From Pollutiaquabacter sp046052345 (GTDB taxonomy: Bacteria > Bacteroidota > Bacteroidia > AKYH767-A > 2013-40CM-41-45): a stretch of DNA of 64,000 nt. Location: assembly GCA_046052345.1 (NCBI GenBank), contig JBJOMN010000035.1, positions 62,001 to 126,000 on the forward strand, written 5' to 3'. Of the stretch, positions 26,630-35,749 are shown one piece after another (position 1 is the stretch's first letter; each line of letters opens with the position of its first letter). The notes beneath the pieces are model-generated. The model searched no databases. It saw nothing but the letters and a program-made list of their open reading frames with translations, and had not been told where the DNA came from. The position numbers and the translations under genes are program-made.

Positions 26630-28723
26630 TCAATAGAACCTTCCGCGATTGTCTTCGATGTCGGACGCTTCCTTGAGCGCTGCCTGTACTTCGTAATCGC
26701 TGCGCTGCTTGCGCTGGTCGCGCAGTTGGTTCATGCTGTCGGTGTATTCCTTTACGGCCGGAGGCTCGGTGAAGGACTTCACGTACACGACGCAGACTCC
26801 GTTGTCGCCGATGATGGCGCGGGAGAGCTGTCCTTGCTTCATTCCGAAGATGTTTCCGGTGACTTTGGGCTCGTTGCCGATTCCCATGATGTAACCGTTC
26901 AGGAAAGCCACGTTGTCGGCATCAGCGGCGGCCGTATTCAGCTTGGAGGCCAGCTCGTCCACGGATTTGGCAGAGGCGGCTTCGATCTTGGCTGCCAGCA
27001 TTTCGCCTTTCTTTTTCTTACGTGCCTCGACCGTCACCTGGTCGCGGACGTCATCGAGCGGAAGTATTCCTTTCTCCTTGATGTCGGAAAGGCGGGCGAT
27101 AACATACTTGTCGCCGAACGTGAATACCTTGGAGATGTCTCCTTTTTCGGCCTGATATGCCCAGCGCACCATTTCGCGCGGCTGCTCGAGTCCGGGGATG
27201 TTCTTGTCGGTTTCACGCACGTTTTCAGCGACCCGCTTGTTCAGCCCTTCCTTGGCAATGGTACTGTCGAACATTTCGGAAGAGGTGATCTTGGAAGCGA
27301 AAGCTGTCGCTTTTGAGAACACCGCGTCATAGGTCTTCTGGGAGGGTTCGATTTTCCGGTCGATGACGGCGACCCGTATCTGACGGCTGGGTACTCCTTT
27401 TCCGGTAATCTCGATCAGGTGGACACCGAACTGGGAGGAGACGACAGGCATGTCGCCGACTTTACCGTTGAAGCAGGCGTCGTTGAAGGAAGGAACCATC
27501 ATTCCCTGACGGAACCAACCCAGGTCGCCTCCTTTTGCAGCCGAACCGGGATCCTTCGAGAATAACGGTGCCAGATCGGCAAATTTTGCACCTTTCTTGA
27601 TTGCGTTCTTGAGGCTGTCGGCCTGGGCCATCGCTTTGGCAGTATCTCCGTTTTCGACAGAAAGAAGGATATGACGTGCTTGGACGGAATCCGATACCAT
27701 TTTCTCACCCATGAGGCGGGCTACCTTGACAGCTCCGCCGTCCTCGAATGGACCGATGACGGTGCCTGCGGAAGCATTGAAGAGAGTAGTGTCAATGGCG
27801 GGAGCAAGCGTGCCTTTGGCATGGTACGTGGAATCGTAGGGGCTATCGCTGTTTCTGTTGACGACGGCAGCGACATCTTCAGCGGTGGTCAGTTCGGCCT
27901 TCCGGTCATTGATCCAAGTGGATGTCGCAAGCTGGTCTTCTGCGGAAGGAGTCACGTCGAAGGTGACATAATCCATCTTGCGGACGGTCTCTGCCTGGCG
28001 GTATTTGGAAGAGTTGGCGGAATAATAGGACTGCAGGTCGCTGTCTTCCACCGTGACGGAACTGTCCGGAACCGTATTGTAATCAAGGCGCACATAGCGG
28101 ATGGAAGCCAGACGGCTGTTGTCCGTGTAGTTCGCTTTGGCCTCTGCCGTTGTCACGAAAAGACCGCCACGGATAAGTGTCTTGTATTTGTCGGCGATAC
28201 GCTCGTCACGGATGGCCTGTTCGAAGTTCTTCCATTGCTGCTGGACCTTATCCTCCCGGTTGGGCAGGTCCTTCAGGAACTTCATGACCGCGTTCTTGTC
28301 GAACATCTTGGTGTTCGGGTCGGTAAAAGCCTGCTGTACCTGGGGATGGGGGTTCTTGCCGGCCACCATGTCGAAAAGCTCGTCCGCGCTGCAGGAGATG
28401 CCGAGTTTCTCGTATTCCTTGCCCAGCGTGAAGTCGTTAACGTACATGTTCCACGCCTGGTCGCGCAGCATGTCGGTGGTGTTCTGGTCGATGTTTTCGG
28501 TACGCGTGTTCAGCTTATAGTTTTCTGTAAGCTGGTCTACGCGTCTTTCGAACTCCTGGTATCGGATCTTCTCACCGCCGATTTCGCCCAGCACATCGCT
28601 GTTGCTGTTCATCAGTCCGGTGTTGGAGGTTACAAGGTCGCCCAGGATGAAAAGTAGCATGGATACGCCGACGACGCCGATGAGCAGTCCCACGCGTTTC
28701 CGGATTCTTCCAATTACGGCCAT
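26630..28723 (-). CDS. membrane-anchored peptidyl-prolyl isomerase (PpiD/SurA-like)
   Basis: Envelope chaperone assisting outer-membrane and secreted proteins in the periplasm. 697 residues. One N-terminal TM helix (about 11-31, RVGLLIGVVGVSMLLFILGDL) is followed by a SurA_N-like helical region (about 40-230) and a parvulin domain (about 340-440) with VQARHILLS, FADLAPLFSKDPG, GGDLGWFRQGMMVPSF and FGVHLIEITG. A second rotamase-like region and a long C-terminal helical part follow. The architecture is that of PpiD. It is the last gene of a minus-strand envelope cluster with lptC and the CNNM protein. Confidence 0.9.
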   Translation of the reverse strand: MAVIGRIRKRVGLLIGVVGVSMLLFILGDLVTSNTGLMNSNSDVLGEIGGEKIRYQEFERRVDQLTENYKLNTRTENIDQNTTDMLRDQAWNMYVNDFTLGKEYEKLGISCSADELFDMVAGKNPHPQVQQAFTDPNTKMFDKNAVMKFLKDLPNREDKVQQQWKNFEQAIRDERIADKYKTLIRGGLFVTTAEAKANYTDNSRLASIRYVRLDYNTVPDSSVTVEDSDLQSYYSANSSKYRQAETVRKMDYVTFDVTPSAEDQLATSTWINDRKAELTTAEDVAAVVNRNSDSPYDSTYHAKGTLAPAIDTTLFNASAGTVIGPFEDGGAVKVARLMGEKMVSDSVQARHILLSVENGDTAKAMAQADSLKNAIKKGAKFADLAPLFSKDPGSAAKGGDLGWFRQGMMVPSFNDACFNGKVGDMPVVSSQFGVHLIEITGKGVPSRQIRVAVIDRKIEPSQKTYDAVFSKATAFASKITSSEMFDSTIAKEGLNKRVAENVRETDKNIPGLEQPREMVRWAYQAEKGDISKVFTFGDKYVIARLSDIKEKGILPLDDVRDQVTVEARKKKKGEMLAAKIEAASAKSVDELASKLNTAAADADNVAFLNGYIMGIGNEPKVTGNIFGMKQGQLSRAIIGDNGVCVVYVKSFTEPPAVKEYTDSMNQLRDQRKQRSDYEVQAALKEASDIEDNRGRFY

Positions 28724-28891
28724 AGCAGGTCGTTTTTAAAGGTGAAGGTTAGACATCGGTCGAGCAAACCTCCGAAGCCGCCTGCAAGAAACTGAAAATC
28801 AGATAAATACAGACAACTCCGAGTGCTCGGACCCTTTTAAGGAGTGCGAATATACGAAAAAATACATACGCGGGTTGCCGTAAAACGCCCG

Positions 28892-30190
28892 TCAGGATTC
28901 GCGGTCTACCTTGAGACGGACCTGATCGATGCGGTTGCTTTTGACTTTGACAGCCGTGATGGTGAAAGGAGGAATGATCACCTCCTCCGCCGGCTCGGGA
29001 ACGTTCTCATGATGATGAAGGATGAAGCCGCCCAGCGTCTCATACGCTTCGTGTTCCGGAATGTCGAGCCCGAACTTCTGGTTGATGTAATCGATCTCCA
29101 GCCGGCCCGAGAAGAGGAACTCGTTTTCGCCCAGTTGTTTTTCGGTTTCTTCCGGGACATCGTGTTCGTCCTGGATGTCTCCGAATATCTCCTCCATCAG
29201 ATCCTCCAAAGTGGCCATGCCCGAGGTGCCGCCGAATTCATCCACGACCACGGCGACGCTTCTGTGCTGGTTGGTGAACTGCTTCAGCAGTTCGTTGGCG
29301 CTCATTGCTTCGGGCACGATGTTCACCGGCAGCATCACTTCGCCGATGCTGGCAGGTTGTTTGAACATCTCCGAGGAGTGGACGAAGCCGATGATGTTGT
29401 CGATGGAATCGCGGTACACCAGTATCTTGGATAATTTCGTGTCCACGAAAAGTTTCAGCAGTTCCGATACCTCTTCGGTGACTTCGATCGCTACGATTTC
29501 GTTGCGGGGGATCATGCATTCCCGGACTTTGACGTCCTTGAAGTCGAGAGCATTCTGGAAGATCCTGATTTCCGTGTCCAGCTCTTCCACTTGCGGGTTC
29601 TTGTTGGTCAGCTCCCGGATGTAAAGGTCCAGATCCACTCTTCCGAATACCGGCCGCTCCTCCTGGATATCCACACGGAAGATCGTCCGCATGAAAAACC
29701 GGCTGAGTCCGAGCGTCACCCATGTGATGGGATAGATCAGATAATAGATGATCCGGATAGGTATCGCCAGGAACCGGAGTATGCCGTTGGGATTGATCCG
29801 GAAAATCGCCTTGGGCAGGAATTCTGCGGCGACCAGGATGATGAGCGTGCTGAGGATGGTCTGTACCAAATTGATGAACCCCGCAGACCGCAGCCCTTCC
29901 GGAAGGTGCTGCCGGACCACATCGACCGTCATGAGGTGCTCCGTCATCAGAATGCCGTAGATGACCAGTGCGATGTTGTTGGCGATCAGCATGGTGGCGA
30001 TGAAGCCGGAAGGGGATTTCACGAAGGGCCACAGCAGCCGTGCTGCGAGACTGCCCTGACTTCGCTCAAGTTCGATCCTGAGCTTGTTGGATGACAGGAA
30101 GGCGATCTCACTGCCTGCGGCGAAAGCACTGCACAGCATGCAGAGGAGCACGTAAAAGACAGAAGATTGTGTACCCAGACTATCCGGCAT
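28892..30190 (-). CDS. CNNM/CBS-domain membrane protein (hemolysin/CorC-HlyC family)
   Basis: 432 residues. The N-terminal CNNM domain has three or four TM helices (VFYVLLCMLCSAFAAGSEIAFLSSN; SGFIATMLIANNIALVIYG), then come two CBS domains (about 205-330, VKVRECMIPRNEIVAIE) and a C-terminal CorC_HlyC domain (about 345-430, FSGRLEIDYINQKFGLD). Relatives are implicated in Mg2+/Co2+ efflux. It is paralogous to GldE at 55.4-56.7 kb but lies with lptC and the PPIase, a combination I recall in Bacteroidota. It starts 6 nt after the small upstream gene, so it is co-transcribed. Confidence 0.87.
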   Translation of the reverse strand: MPDSLGTQSSVFYVLLCMLCSAFAAGSEIAFLSSNKLRIELERSQGSLAARLLWPFVKSPSGFIATMLIANNIALVIYGILMTEHLMTVDVVRQHLPEGLRSAGFINLVQTILSTLIILVAAEFLPKAIFRINPNGILRFLAIPIRIIYYLIYPITWVTLGLSRFFMRTIFRVDIQEERPVFGRVDLDLYIRELTNKNPQVEELDTEIRIFQNALDFKDVKVRECMIPRNEIVAIEVTEEVSELLKLFVDTKLSKILVYRDSIDNIIGFVHSSEMFKQPASIGEVMLPVNIVPEAMSANELLKQFTNQHRSVAVVVDEFGGTSGMATLEDLMEEIFGDIQDEHDVPEETEKQLGENEFLFSGRLEIDYINQKFGLDIPEHEAYETLGGFILHHHENVPEPAEEVIIPPFTITAVKVKSNRIDQVRLKVDRES

Positions 30191-30196
30191 GAGTTG

Positions 30197-30451
30197 TCAG
30201 TTCGGTGATTTGCCGGAGTCCTCCCGGGTTTTGCCTGCTGAAAGTATCCTGACTCCATGTAGCAGGATCGTGTTGATGGTGCCCAACAAAGCGGCCAATG
30301 CAATGTTTCTTAGCAGCATGTCCGGGAATCCGTCAGGCCAGACCATATAGAGTACCTCGAAGGTGAGGAACCAGAAGGCGAAATGGAAAATGAAAAAGTA
30401 AAGGAAACGGGTCAGCAGATGCCCGCTCATGCGGTCGTACAATCGGTTCAT
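30197..30451 (-). CDS. small membrane protein, unknown function (84 aa)
   Basis: 84 residues from the ATG at 30451. Two hydrophobic helices (FLYFFIFHFAFWFLTFEVLYMVW and LLRNIALAALLGTINTILLHGV) and a polar C-terminus (AGKTREDSGKSPN). The start is chosen because it forms a 4-nt ATGA overlap with the preceding small gene (stop at 30448). Aromatic-rich first helix. Not recognised as a named family. Tight coupling between lptC and the CNNM gene suggests an envelope role, which is inference only. Confidence 0.65.
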   Translation of the reverse strand: MNRLYDRMSGHLLTRFLYFFIFHFAFWFLTFEVLYMVWPDGFPDMLLRNIALAALLGTINTILLHGVRILSAGKTREDSGKSPN

Positions 30452-30657
30452 TCGGAACGGTCGTAATCGGCCGCTTCGTAGGAGATGCGCTGCTTGCGGC
30501 GAATGGAATACATGACGAATGCAATGACGGATACACCCAGCATCCAGACCGCCGAGACCCATCCCTCGGCGAAGTATTGAAAGCCGGATATGCCGCAACT
30601 GATCAGCGCAATGGCCAACCATGCCATTTCAAGGATCCTAAGGATGTTGTTCGGCAT
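30448..30657 (-). CDS. small membrane protein, unknown function (69 aa)
   Basis: 69 residues from the ATG at 30657 (MPNNILRILEMAWLAIALIS), which lies inside the 3' end of lptC (20-nt overlap). Two TM helices (about 11-28 and 37-54) and a charged tail rich in Arg, Tyr and Asp (RRKQRISYEAADYDRSE). It overlaps the next small gene by 4 nt. Such tiny proteins between lptC and the CNNM gene recur in Bacteroidota by my recollection. No function assigned. Confidence 0.65.
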   Translation of the reverse strand: MPNNILRILEMAWLAIALISCGISGFQYFAEGWVSAVWMLGVSVIAFVMYSIRRKQRISYEAADYDRSE

Positions 30658-31192
30658 TGACGGAGATGATTCCTTTGATGTTAAAGATACGATATTGGCT
30701 GAAATCCTGGTTGGCCTCCATGCCGTTGCCGTAAATGATCTCATCCGGGGTGGTTATTTTTACAAAACCGTCGCTTCTGAGCTTTTTTGCCCGTTCGTCC
30801 CATACCAGATGGTCCGTATTGAGCTGTTCGCCTTTTTCATTGATAATCTCGACGTTTTTCCGGACTTCCATCTTCATCTCCCGGTCGTAGCGGATGCCGT
30901 AATCCGCCTTCATCCTGCTTGATACGGACATGGAACGGTCGTAAAAGAGTGCTTTGATGCCCTTGGGCATCTCGGTGTACGGTCGCTCGGTCTCGTACCT
31001 TTCCAGTTTCGGAGCGGTGACCTCCACTCTCACCCGCGCCGAATCGCTGTAGAGTATCTTTATATTGACAGCGGTCTCGACAGGTCCGGTCTTCCCCTTT
31101 TCGTACAATTTCACCTTTTCGAGGTCGTTCTCGCAAGCGACAAAAACGCACGTAACAAGCAAGGACAGTAAGACTGCGGGTATGTTTTTCAC
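30638..31192 (-). CDS. lptC: LptC, LPS-transport bridge component
   Basis: Bitopic or lipid-anchored periplasmic protein that passes LPS from LptBFG to LptA. About 184 residues from the GTG at 31192 (KNIPAVLLSLLVTCVFVACEN), which looks like a lipoprotein signal with C near position 19. The beta-jellyroll sequence follows: SDSARVRVEVTAPKLERYE, YPxxxx-like EMPKGIKALFYD, NVEIINEKGEQLNTDHLVWDE, ITTPDEIIYGNGMEA. A GTG at 31207 is possible, but the promoter at 31212-31242 would start transcription at about that base, favouring 31192. First gene of the minus-strand cluster to the PPIase. Confidence 0.82.
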   Translation of the reverse strand: MKNIPAVLLSLLVTCVFVACENDLEKVKLYEKGKTGPVETAVNIKILYSDSARVRVEVTAPKLERYETERPYTEMPKGIKALFYDRSMSVSSRMKADYGIRYDREMKMEVRKNVEIINEKGEQLNTDHLVWDERAKKLRSDGFVKITTPDEIIYGNGMEANQDFSQYRIFNIKGIISVNAEQHP

Positions 31193-31211
31193 GGAACCGT
31201 AAAGCACACGG

Positions 31212-31242
31212 CAAAACTACCTCGCGAAATCCATTTGCCCAA
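31212..31242 (-). promoter_or_regulatory. probable lptC promoter (TTG-N20-TAGTTTTG)
   Basis: On the minus strand, a TTG at 31242-31240 is followed after 20 nt by TAGTTTTG at 31219-31212, matching TAnnTTTG. Transcription would begin near 31207, supporting GTG 31192 as the lptC start. Confidence 0.5.
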
Positions 31243-31341
31243 TAATTCCTTCCTCCTTGGCGACCGATATTTCGATAATTGGCTCGAAAGGAGCATTTAT
31301 TATCTATTTTTGTCGCCCTTGCTCAAGATTAACGCCTGACC

Positions 31342-33390
31342 ATGAAAAGACTCCTGAACTTACTATTGATTTCCGCAACTGTTGCGTCCTCCGCTGCGCT
31401 TACCGGTTGCGGACAGGGTTCCACCGTAAAAGGTATCGGAATCGAGACCGCCAACTTCGACAGCTCTTTCAGCCCGTCCAATGACTTCTTTCAGTTCGCG
31501 AACGGCGGTTGGATCAAGTCCAATCCCATTCCGGACGACCAGGTCCGTTGGGGCACCTTCAATATCCTTCGCGACAACAATAAAACCCACCTGCGGGATC
31601 TGGCGGAGGCCGCCGCAAAAAACACTTCCGCCGCGAAAGGAAGCCCCGACCAGCTGATCGGAGATTTCTGGCAGTCTGGTATGGACACCGCAGCCATTGA
31701 AAAGGCAGGCCTCGACCCTATCCGGCCGGAGATGACTGCCATTGATGCCATCAAGGACATGAAGGGCATATTAGCCATGGTTGCCCGCATGCAGTCCTAC
31801 GGAGCCTCCCCGATGTTCGGTTTCTATGCCGGACAGGATCCGAAGAACAGCGAAGTGGTCGTGCCTCAGATCTACCAGGGTGGACTTTCCCTGCCCGACC
31901 GGGATTATTACGTGAAAGACGATGCGCGTTCGAAGTACATCCGCGAGGAGTTCGTAAAGCACGTTGCCAACATGTTCACGCTTTCCGGAACCGATGCCGC
32001 TTCCGCCGCGCGTAACGCCTCCGTGGTGATGCGCATCGAGACCGAGCTGGCCAAGGCTTCCATGACGCGTGTCGAGCAACGCGACCCTTTCAAGACCTAC
32101 CATAAAGTCTCCGTCGCGGCCTTGGATTCCCTCACACCGGCCCTGAAGTGGGCGGACATGCTTGATGGCATGGGAGTCCCCAAGCGCTATGACTATCTCG
32201 TACTCGGTCAGCCGGAATTCCTGAAGGCCCTGCAGAAGCAGCTTTCTGCAGCCGGTCTCGAGGAATGGAAGACCTACCTGAAATGGAACCTGTTGCACTA
32301 TGCTGACAACATCACGACCAGTGCGATGGAAATGGAATCCTTCCGTTTCTATAACCAGATCCTGAACGGACAGAAACAGATTCAGCAGCGCTGGAAGAGG
32401 GTCGTTGAAATGACCGATAACCTGCTGGGAGACGCCTTCGGCCAGATGTACGTCGCCAAATACTTTCCGCCGGACGCCAAGAAGAAGGCCGATGAACTGG
32501 TCAGTAACCTGTTGGCGGTTTACGACGAGCGTATCAAGCAGCTCGACTGGATGAGCGAGGGTACCAAGACCAAAGCGCTGGACAAGCTTCATTCCATCAT
32601 GCGCAAGATCGGCTATCCGGACAAATGGAAGGACTATGACGGATTGGTGGTCACACGTGATAATTACTTTCAGAACGTGGTGAACGCCTCCATCTGGCTG
32701 ACGAATTTCCAGTTGGATAAGGTCGGGCGTCCGGTGGATCGCACCGAATGGGGAATGACCCCGCCCACCGTCAATGCCTATTACAATCCTTCGATGAACG
32801 AGATCGTCTTTCCCGCCGGCATCCTTCAGCCGCCCTTCTTCAATGCGCAGGCCGACGATGCCGTCAACTACGGCGCGATCGGAGCCGTGATCGGTCATGA
32901 GATCACCCATGGTTTCGACGATGAAGGACGTAACTTCGATGCGAAGGGCAACCTGTCCGCTTGGTGGCAGCCTGAGGATTCCGCCAAATTCATGGCCAAG
33001 GCTTCCTTGATCGTAGAACAATTCAACGGATTCACCGTCCTCGATACTCTTCACGTGAACGGTGAACTCACGCTTGGCGAAAATATCGCCGACCTCGGCG
33101 GCATCAGCATCGCCTACGAAGCCTTCAAACGGACGGAGCAAGGTAAAGGCGACAAGAAGATCGACGGTCTTACCCCTGATCAACGCTTCTTCCTCGGTTT
33201 TGCCACCGTTTGGGCCGGAAGTATCCGTCCTGAAGCAGCCGCTCAGCGCATCATCACCGATCCCCACTCACCTGCGGAATATCGTGTCAACGGAACCCTT
33301 AGCAATGTCCCGCAATTCTATTCCGCCTTCGGGGTGAAGGAAGGGGACAAGTTGTTCAGACCCGATTCCTTGCGTGCCAAGATCTGGTAA
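31342..33390 (+). CDS. M13 family zinc metallopeptidase (neprilysin/PepO-like) lipoprotein
   Basis: 682 residues. An N-terminal lipoprotein signal (LTGCGQG) is followed by the M13 N-terminal domain (SFSPSNDFFQFANGGWIKSN) and the catalytic domain with NEIVFPAGILQPPFF, the HExxH motif in VIGHEITHGFDDEG (His519), the third ligand in ELTLGENIADLGGIS, and the C-terminal PxxYRVNGTLSN region. M13 enzymes cleave peptides shorter than about 40 residues; here it would act in the periplasm or at the surface. A TATTTTTG box at 31305-31312, 29 nt before the ATG, may be its -7 element. The terminator at 33411-33440 follows. Confidence 0.94.
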   Translation: MKRLLNLLLISATVASSAALTGCGQGSTVKGIGIETANFDSSFSPSNDFFQFANGGWIKSNPIPDDQVRWGTFNILRDNNKTHLRDLAEAAAKNTSAAKGSPDQLIGDFWQSGMDTAAIEKAGLDPIRPEMTAIDAIKDMKGILAMVARMQSYGASPMFGFYAGQDPKNSEVVVPQIYQGGLSLPDRDYYVKDDARSKYIREEFVKHVANMFTLSGTDAASAARNASVVMRIETELAKASMTRVEQRDPFKTYHKVSVAALDSLTPALKWADMLDGMGVPKRYDYLVLGQPEFLKALQKQLSAAGLEEWKTYLKWNLLHYADNITTSAMEMESFRFYNQILNGQKQIQQRWKRVVEMTDNLLGDAFGQMYVAKYFPPDAKKKADELVSNLLAVYDERIKQLDWMSEGTKTKALDKLHSIMRKIGYPDKWKDYDGLVVTRDNYFQNVVNASIWLTNFQLDKVGRPVDRTEWGMTPPTVNAYYNPSMNEIVFPAGILQPPFFNAQADDAVNYGAIGAVIGHEITHGFDDEGRNFDAKGNLSAWWQPEDSAKFMAKASLIVEQFNGFTVLDTLHVNGELTLGENIADLGGISIAYEAFKRTEQGKGDKKIDGLTPDQRFFLGFATVWAGSIRPEAAAQRIITDPHSPAEYRVNGTLSNVPQFYSAFGVKEGDKLFRPDSLRAKIW

Positions 33391-33410
33391 GCGGTTCTGC
33401 CGTTAATGAT

Positions 33411-33440
33411 AAGCGCCCTCCCGCAAGGAGGGCGCTTTCC
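33411..33440 (+). terminator. intrinsic terminator after the M13 peptidase gene
   Basis: Stem GCGCCCTCC/GGAGGGCGC with loop CGCAA, followed by TTTCCTTT; 20 nt after the stop codon. Confidence 0.85.
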
Positions 33441-33503
33441 TTTAAGGCCATACCTCCATCTGCTTCCCGCTAATCGGGAAATCTTTACGTCCTTTGCACC
33501 GCC

Positions 33504-34784
33504 ATGGCTGACTCCGGATTCGACCAATTCAAACTGAACAAGCAGCTGCTACAGGCTGTCGCTGAAGCCGGATTTGTCACTCCGACAGCCATCCAGGAGA
33601 AAGCGGTACCGGTCATACTCGGAGGTCAGGATGTGTTGGGTGTGGCGCAGACCGGTACGGGAAAGACGGCCGCCTACCTGCTGCCTTTGCTGATGAAGGT
33701 CAAATACGCCCAGGGCGAAGATCCGCGGGCGCTTATCCTGGTTCCAACCCGTGAACTGGTTTTGCAAGTGGCGGAACAGATTGCGTTGCTGGGTAAATAC
33801 ACCGATTTGCGCACTGCACGACTTTACGGCGGAGTCGGACCGAAGACACAGATAGCAGAGGTTTCCCAAGGCGTGGATATCATAGTTGCCACTCCCGGGC
33901 GGCTCATGGATCTTTATCTGGAAGGACATATCTCGCTTAAGAAGATTTCGGTCTTCGTCATGGATGAAGCAGAGCGTCTTCTTGACATGGGCTTCAAGCC
34001 CCAGATCAACCGAATTCTGGAAGTGGTTCCTCGGAAGCGGCAGAATCTCCTGTTCACCGCCACATGGAGCAACAAAGTGAAACGCATCGCAGAAGATTTC
34101 CTTGTCGGTCCTACAGAGATCCACATTGAGCCCGAGGTCCGCACTGCAAAGACCGTCTCACAGATGGTCTATCACGTACCGAACATACGCACCAAAATCC
34201 GACTACTGGAGGAATTGCTGCAAGGTGAGACCGTGAAGACGATCGTCTTCTGCAAGACCAAGGAATCCGCCACTCAAGTCGCCAAATACTTGGTGCGCAG
34301 ATACGGAGAGGATGTTGTCCGTCTTATCCATGGCAACAAGGCACAGGCTACCCGCATCAATGCTATGCGCTCCTTCCGTGAGGAGGAAGCGGTTTCGTAT
34401 CTGGTGACGACGGATGTAGTCGCCAGGGGAATTGACATCCCGGATGTAAAGAGGGTGATCAACTTCGACGTTCCGCTTGTGTATGAGGATTACGTTCATC
34501 GCATCGGACGTACCGGTCGAATTTTCAATACCGGTGACTCGGTCACCTTCTGCGCTCCGCAGGATGAGTATCATCTGAGGAAGATCGAGAAGCTGATCGG
34601 TGACAAGATTCCGGTTTCCGGGATTCCGTCGGTTGTCGAGGTGTCCGAAACGCCTTATGATGAGCGACAGGACCAGCTTCGTGAAATCGATGCGCAACGG
34701 AGGAAAGATGACCCCGGTTTCCGAGGAGCGTTCCATGAGAAAAAAGGAAAGAACCGACGAAAGGACGGGGGGCATGGAAAGTAA
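33504..34784 (+). CDS. DEAD-box RNA helicase with DEAE motif II
   Basis: ATP-dependent RNA helicase for ribosome assembly or mRNA turnover. 426 residues with the ordered motifs: Q-motif region GFVTPTAIQEKAVP, Walker A AQTGTGKTAAY, PTREL, GGVG, TPGRLMD, motif II MDEAER, motif III TATWS, then domain 2 with FCKTKESA, ARGIDIPDVKRVINFD and HRIGRTGR. Motif II reads DEAE rather than DEAD, and motif III TAT rather than SAT; both are conservative and probably active. A basic tail (KKGKNRRKDGGHGK) may bind RNA. It overlaps the EamA gene by 11 nt. Confidence 0.93.
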   Translation: MADSGFDQFKLNKQLLQAVAEAGFVTPTAIQEKAVPVILGGQDVLGVAQTGTGKTAAYLLPLLMKVKYAQGEDPRALILVPTRELVLQVAEQIALLGKYTDLRTARLYGGVGPKTQIAEVSQGVDIIVATPGRLMDLYLEGHISLKKISVFVMDEAERLLDMGFKPQINRILEVVPRKRQNLLFTATWSNKVKRIAEDFLVGPTEIHIEPEVRTAKTVSQMVYHVPNIRTKIRLLEELLQGETVKTIVFCKTKESATQVAKYLVRRYGEDVVRLIHGNKAQATRINAMRSFREEEAVSYLVTTDVVARGIDIPDVKRVINFDVPLVYEDYVHRIGRTGRIFNTGDSVTFCAPQDEYHLRKIEKLIGDKIPVSGIPSVVEVSETPYDERQDQLREIDAQRRKDDPGFRGAFHEKKGKNRRKDGGHGK

Positions 34785-35718
34785 TCCTTCATCATCCGGA
34801 AAGGCGGCCTACTTGCTGTTGGCTTCGCTCGCACTGGTATGGGGAAGTTCGTTCATCCTCATGCGGATCAGCCTTTCTGCTTATACGCCCGCACAGATTG
34901 GCTGTCTGCGGATGTTTTTCGCGGCTGCAGTGATGTCGCCTTTTCTCTTTCGCGGCTTCTCCACGGTGCAGCCGTGGCAATGGAAATACCTGCTGCTCAC
35001 CGGACTTTTCGGCAACGCAATCCCTTCAATACTTTTTCCGTTGGCCCAGCGCGGCATTTCCAGTGCCCTTGCCGGCATGATCAACACCCTGACTCCCATT
35101 TTCACTTTGTTGATCGGGCTGGCGTTTTTCAAGACTTCGATCGCCAGGAGCAGCTACCTGGGATTACTCGTAGGACTGGTCGGTGCCATCCTGCTGATCG
35201 GCGGCGGCACCGGAACCGTACATGCGTCCTCACCCGGATATGCCCTCTACGTAGTGGCCGCCACCGTCTGTTATGCCATCAGCGTGAACGTGCTACGCAA
35301 CAAGCTGGCAGGTCTTCATCCGCTGACCATCACCTCTTTCGCCCTCTTATTCATCGGAGTGCCGATGGGCGCATATCTTTTTACGACGGATTTTATCGAC
35401 CGTACAGTCAACGGGTTGTCTGCCGGCTCCATTGATCAATGGCCGATTCTGTTTCTGGGAGATGGCATTTCAGCAACAGGGGCTTCGTTGGTTGCGGTTT
35501 TCACCCTCGGAGTGCTCGGCACCGCTTTGTCCACCGTGCTGTTTAACCGTCTTATCCAATTGTCAGGAGCACTCACCGCATCTTCGGTCACCTATCTGAT
35601 ACCGGTGGTTGCCACTTTTTGGGGTGTCGTTTCCGGCGAACGCATCGGTTGGATGCATCTGCTCGGACTGGCATTCGTGCTTTCAGGTATTTACCTGATC
35701 AATCAGCGGAGGGGATGA
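34774..35718 (+). CDS. EamA family (drug/metabolite) transporter
   Basis: 314 residues with ten predicted TM helices in two EamA repeats: AAYLLLASLALVWGSSFILM opens the first, YALYVVAATVCYAISVNVLR the second. The start is taken as the ATG at 34774 (MESNPSSSGK), preceded by a G-rich run; it lies in the end of the helicase gene, so coupling is likely. A longer frame upstream would encode helicase-overlapping, non-hydrophobic sequence. The substrate cannot be predicted; family members export amino acids, nucleosides or metabolites. Confidence 0.88.
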   Translation: MESNPSSSGKAAYLLLASLALVWGSSFILMRISLSAYTPAQIGCLRMFFAAAVMSPFLFRGFSTVQPWQWKYLLLTGLFGNAIPSILFPLAQRGISSALAGMINTLTPIFTLLIGLAFFKTSIARSSYLGLLVGLVGAILLIGGGTGTVHASSPGYALYVVAATVCYAISVNVLRNKLAGLHPLTITSFALLFIGVPMGAYLFTTDFIDRTVNGLSAGSIDQWPILFLGDGISATGASLVAVFTLGVLGTALSTVLFNRLIQLSGALTASSVTYLIPVVATFWGVVSGERIGWMHLLGLAFVLSGIYLINQRRG

Positions 35719-35746
35719 AAAAAGCCCCGGTGTTCCGGGGCTCGAT
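35719..35746 (-). terminator. intrinsic terminator of the M20 dipeptidase gene
   Basis: On the minus strand, the stem GAGCCCCGG/CCGGGGCTT with a 4-nt loop is followed by TTTTTT. It lies 4 nt after the dipeptidase stop and may also end the EamA transcript weakly. Confidence 0.8.
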
Positions 35747-35749
35747 ATT

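Noticed and set aside
31771..33267. Minus-strand open frame of about 498 codons inside the M13 peptidase gene
   Set aside because: Antisense shadow; the plus-strand frame has HExxH and a lipoprotein signal, while the antisense frame shows no motif or credible start.
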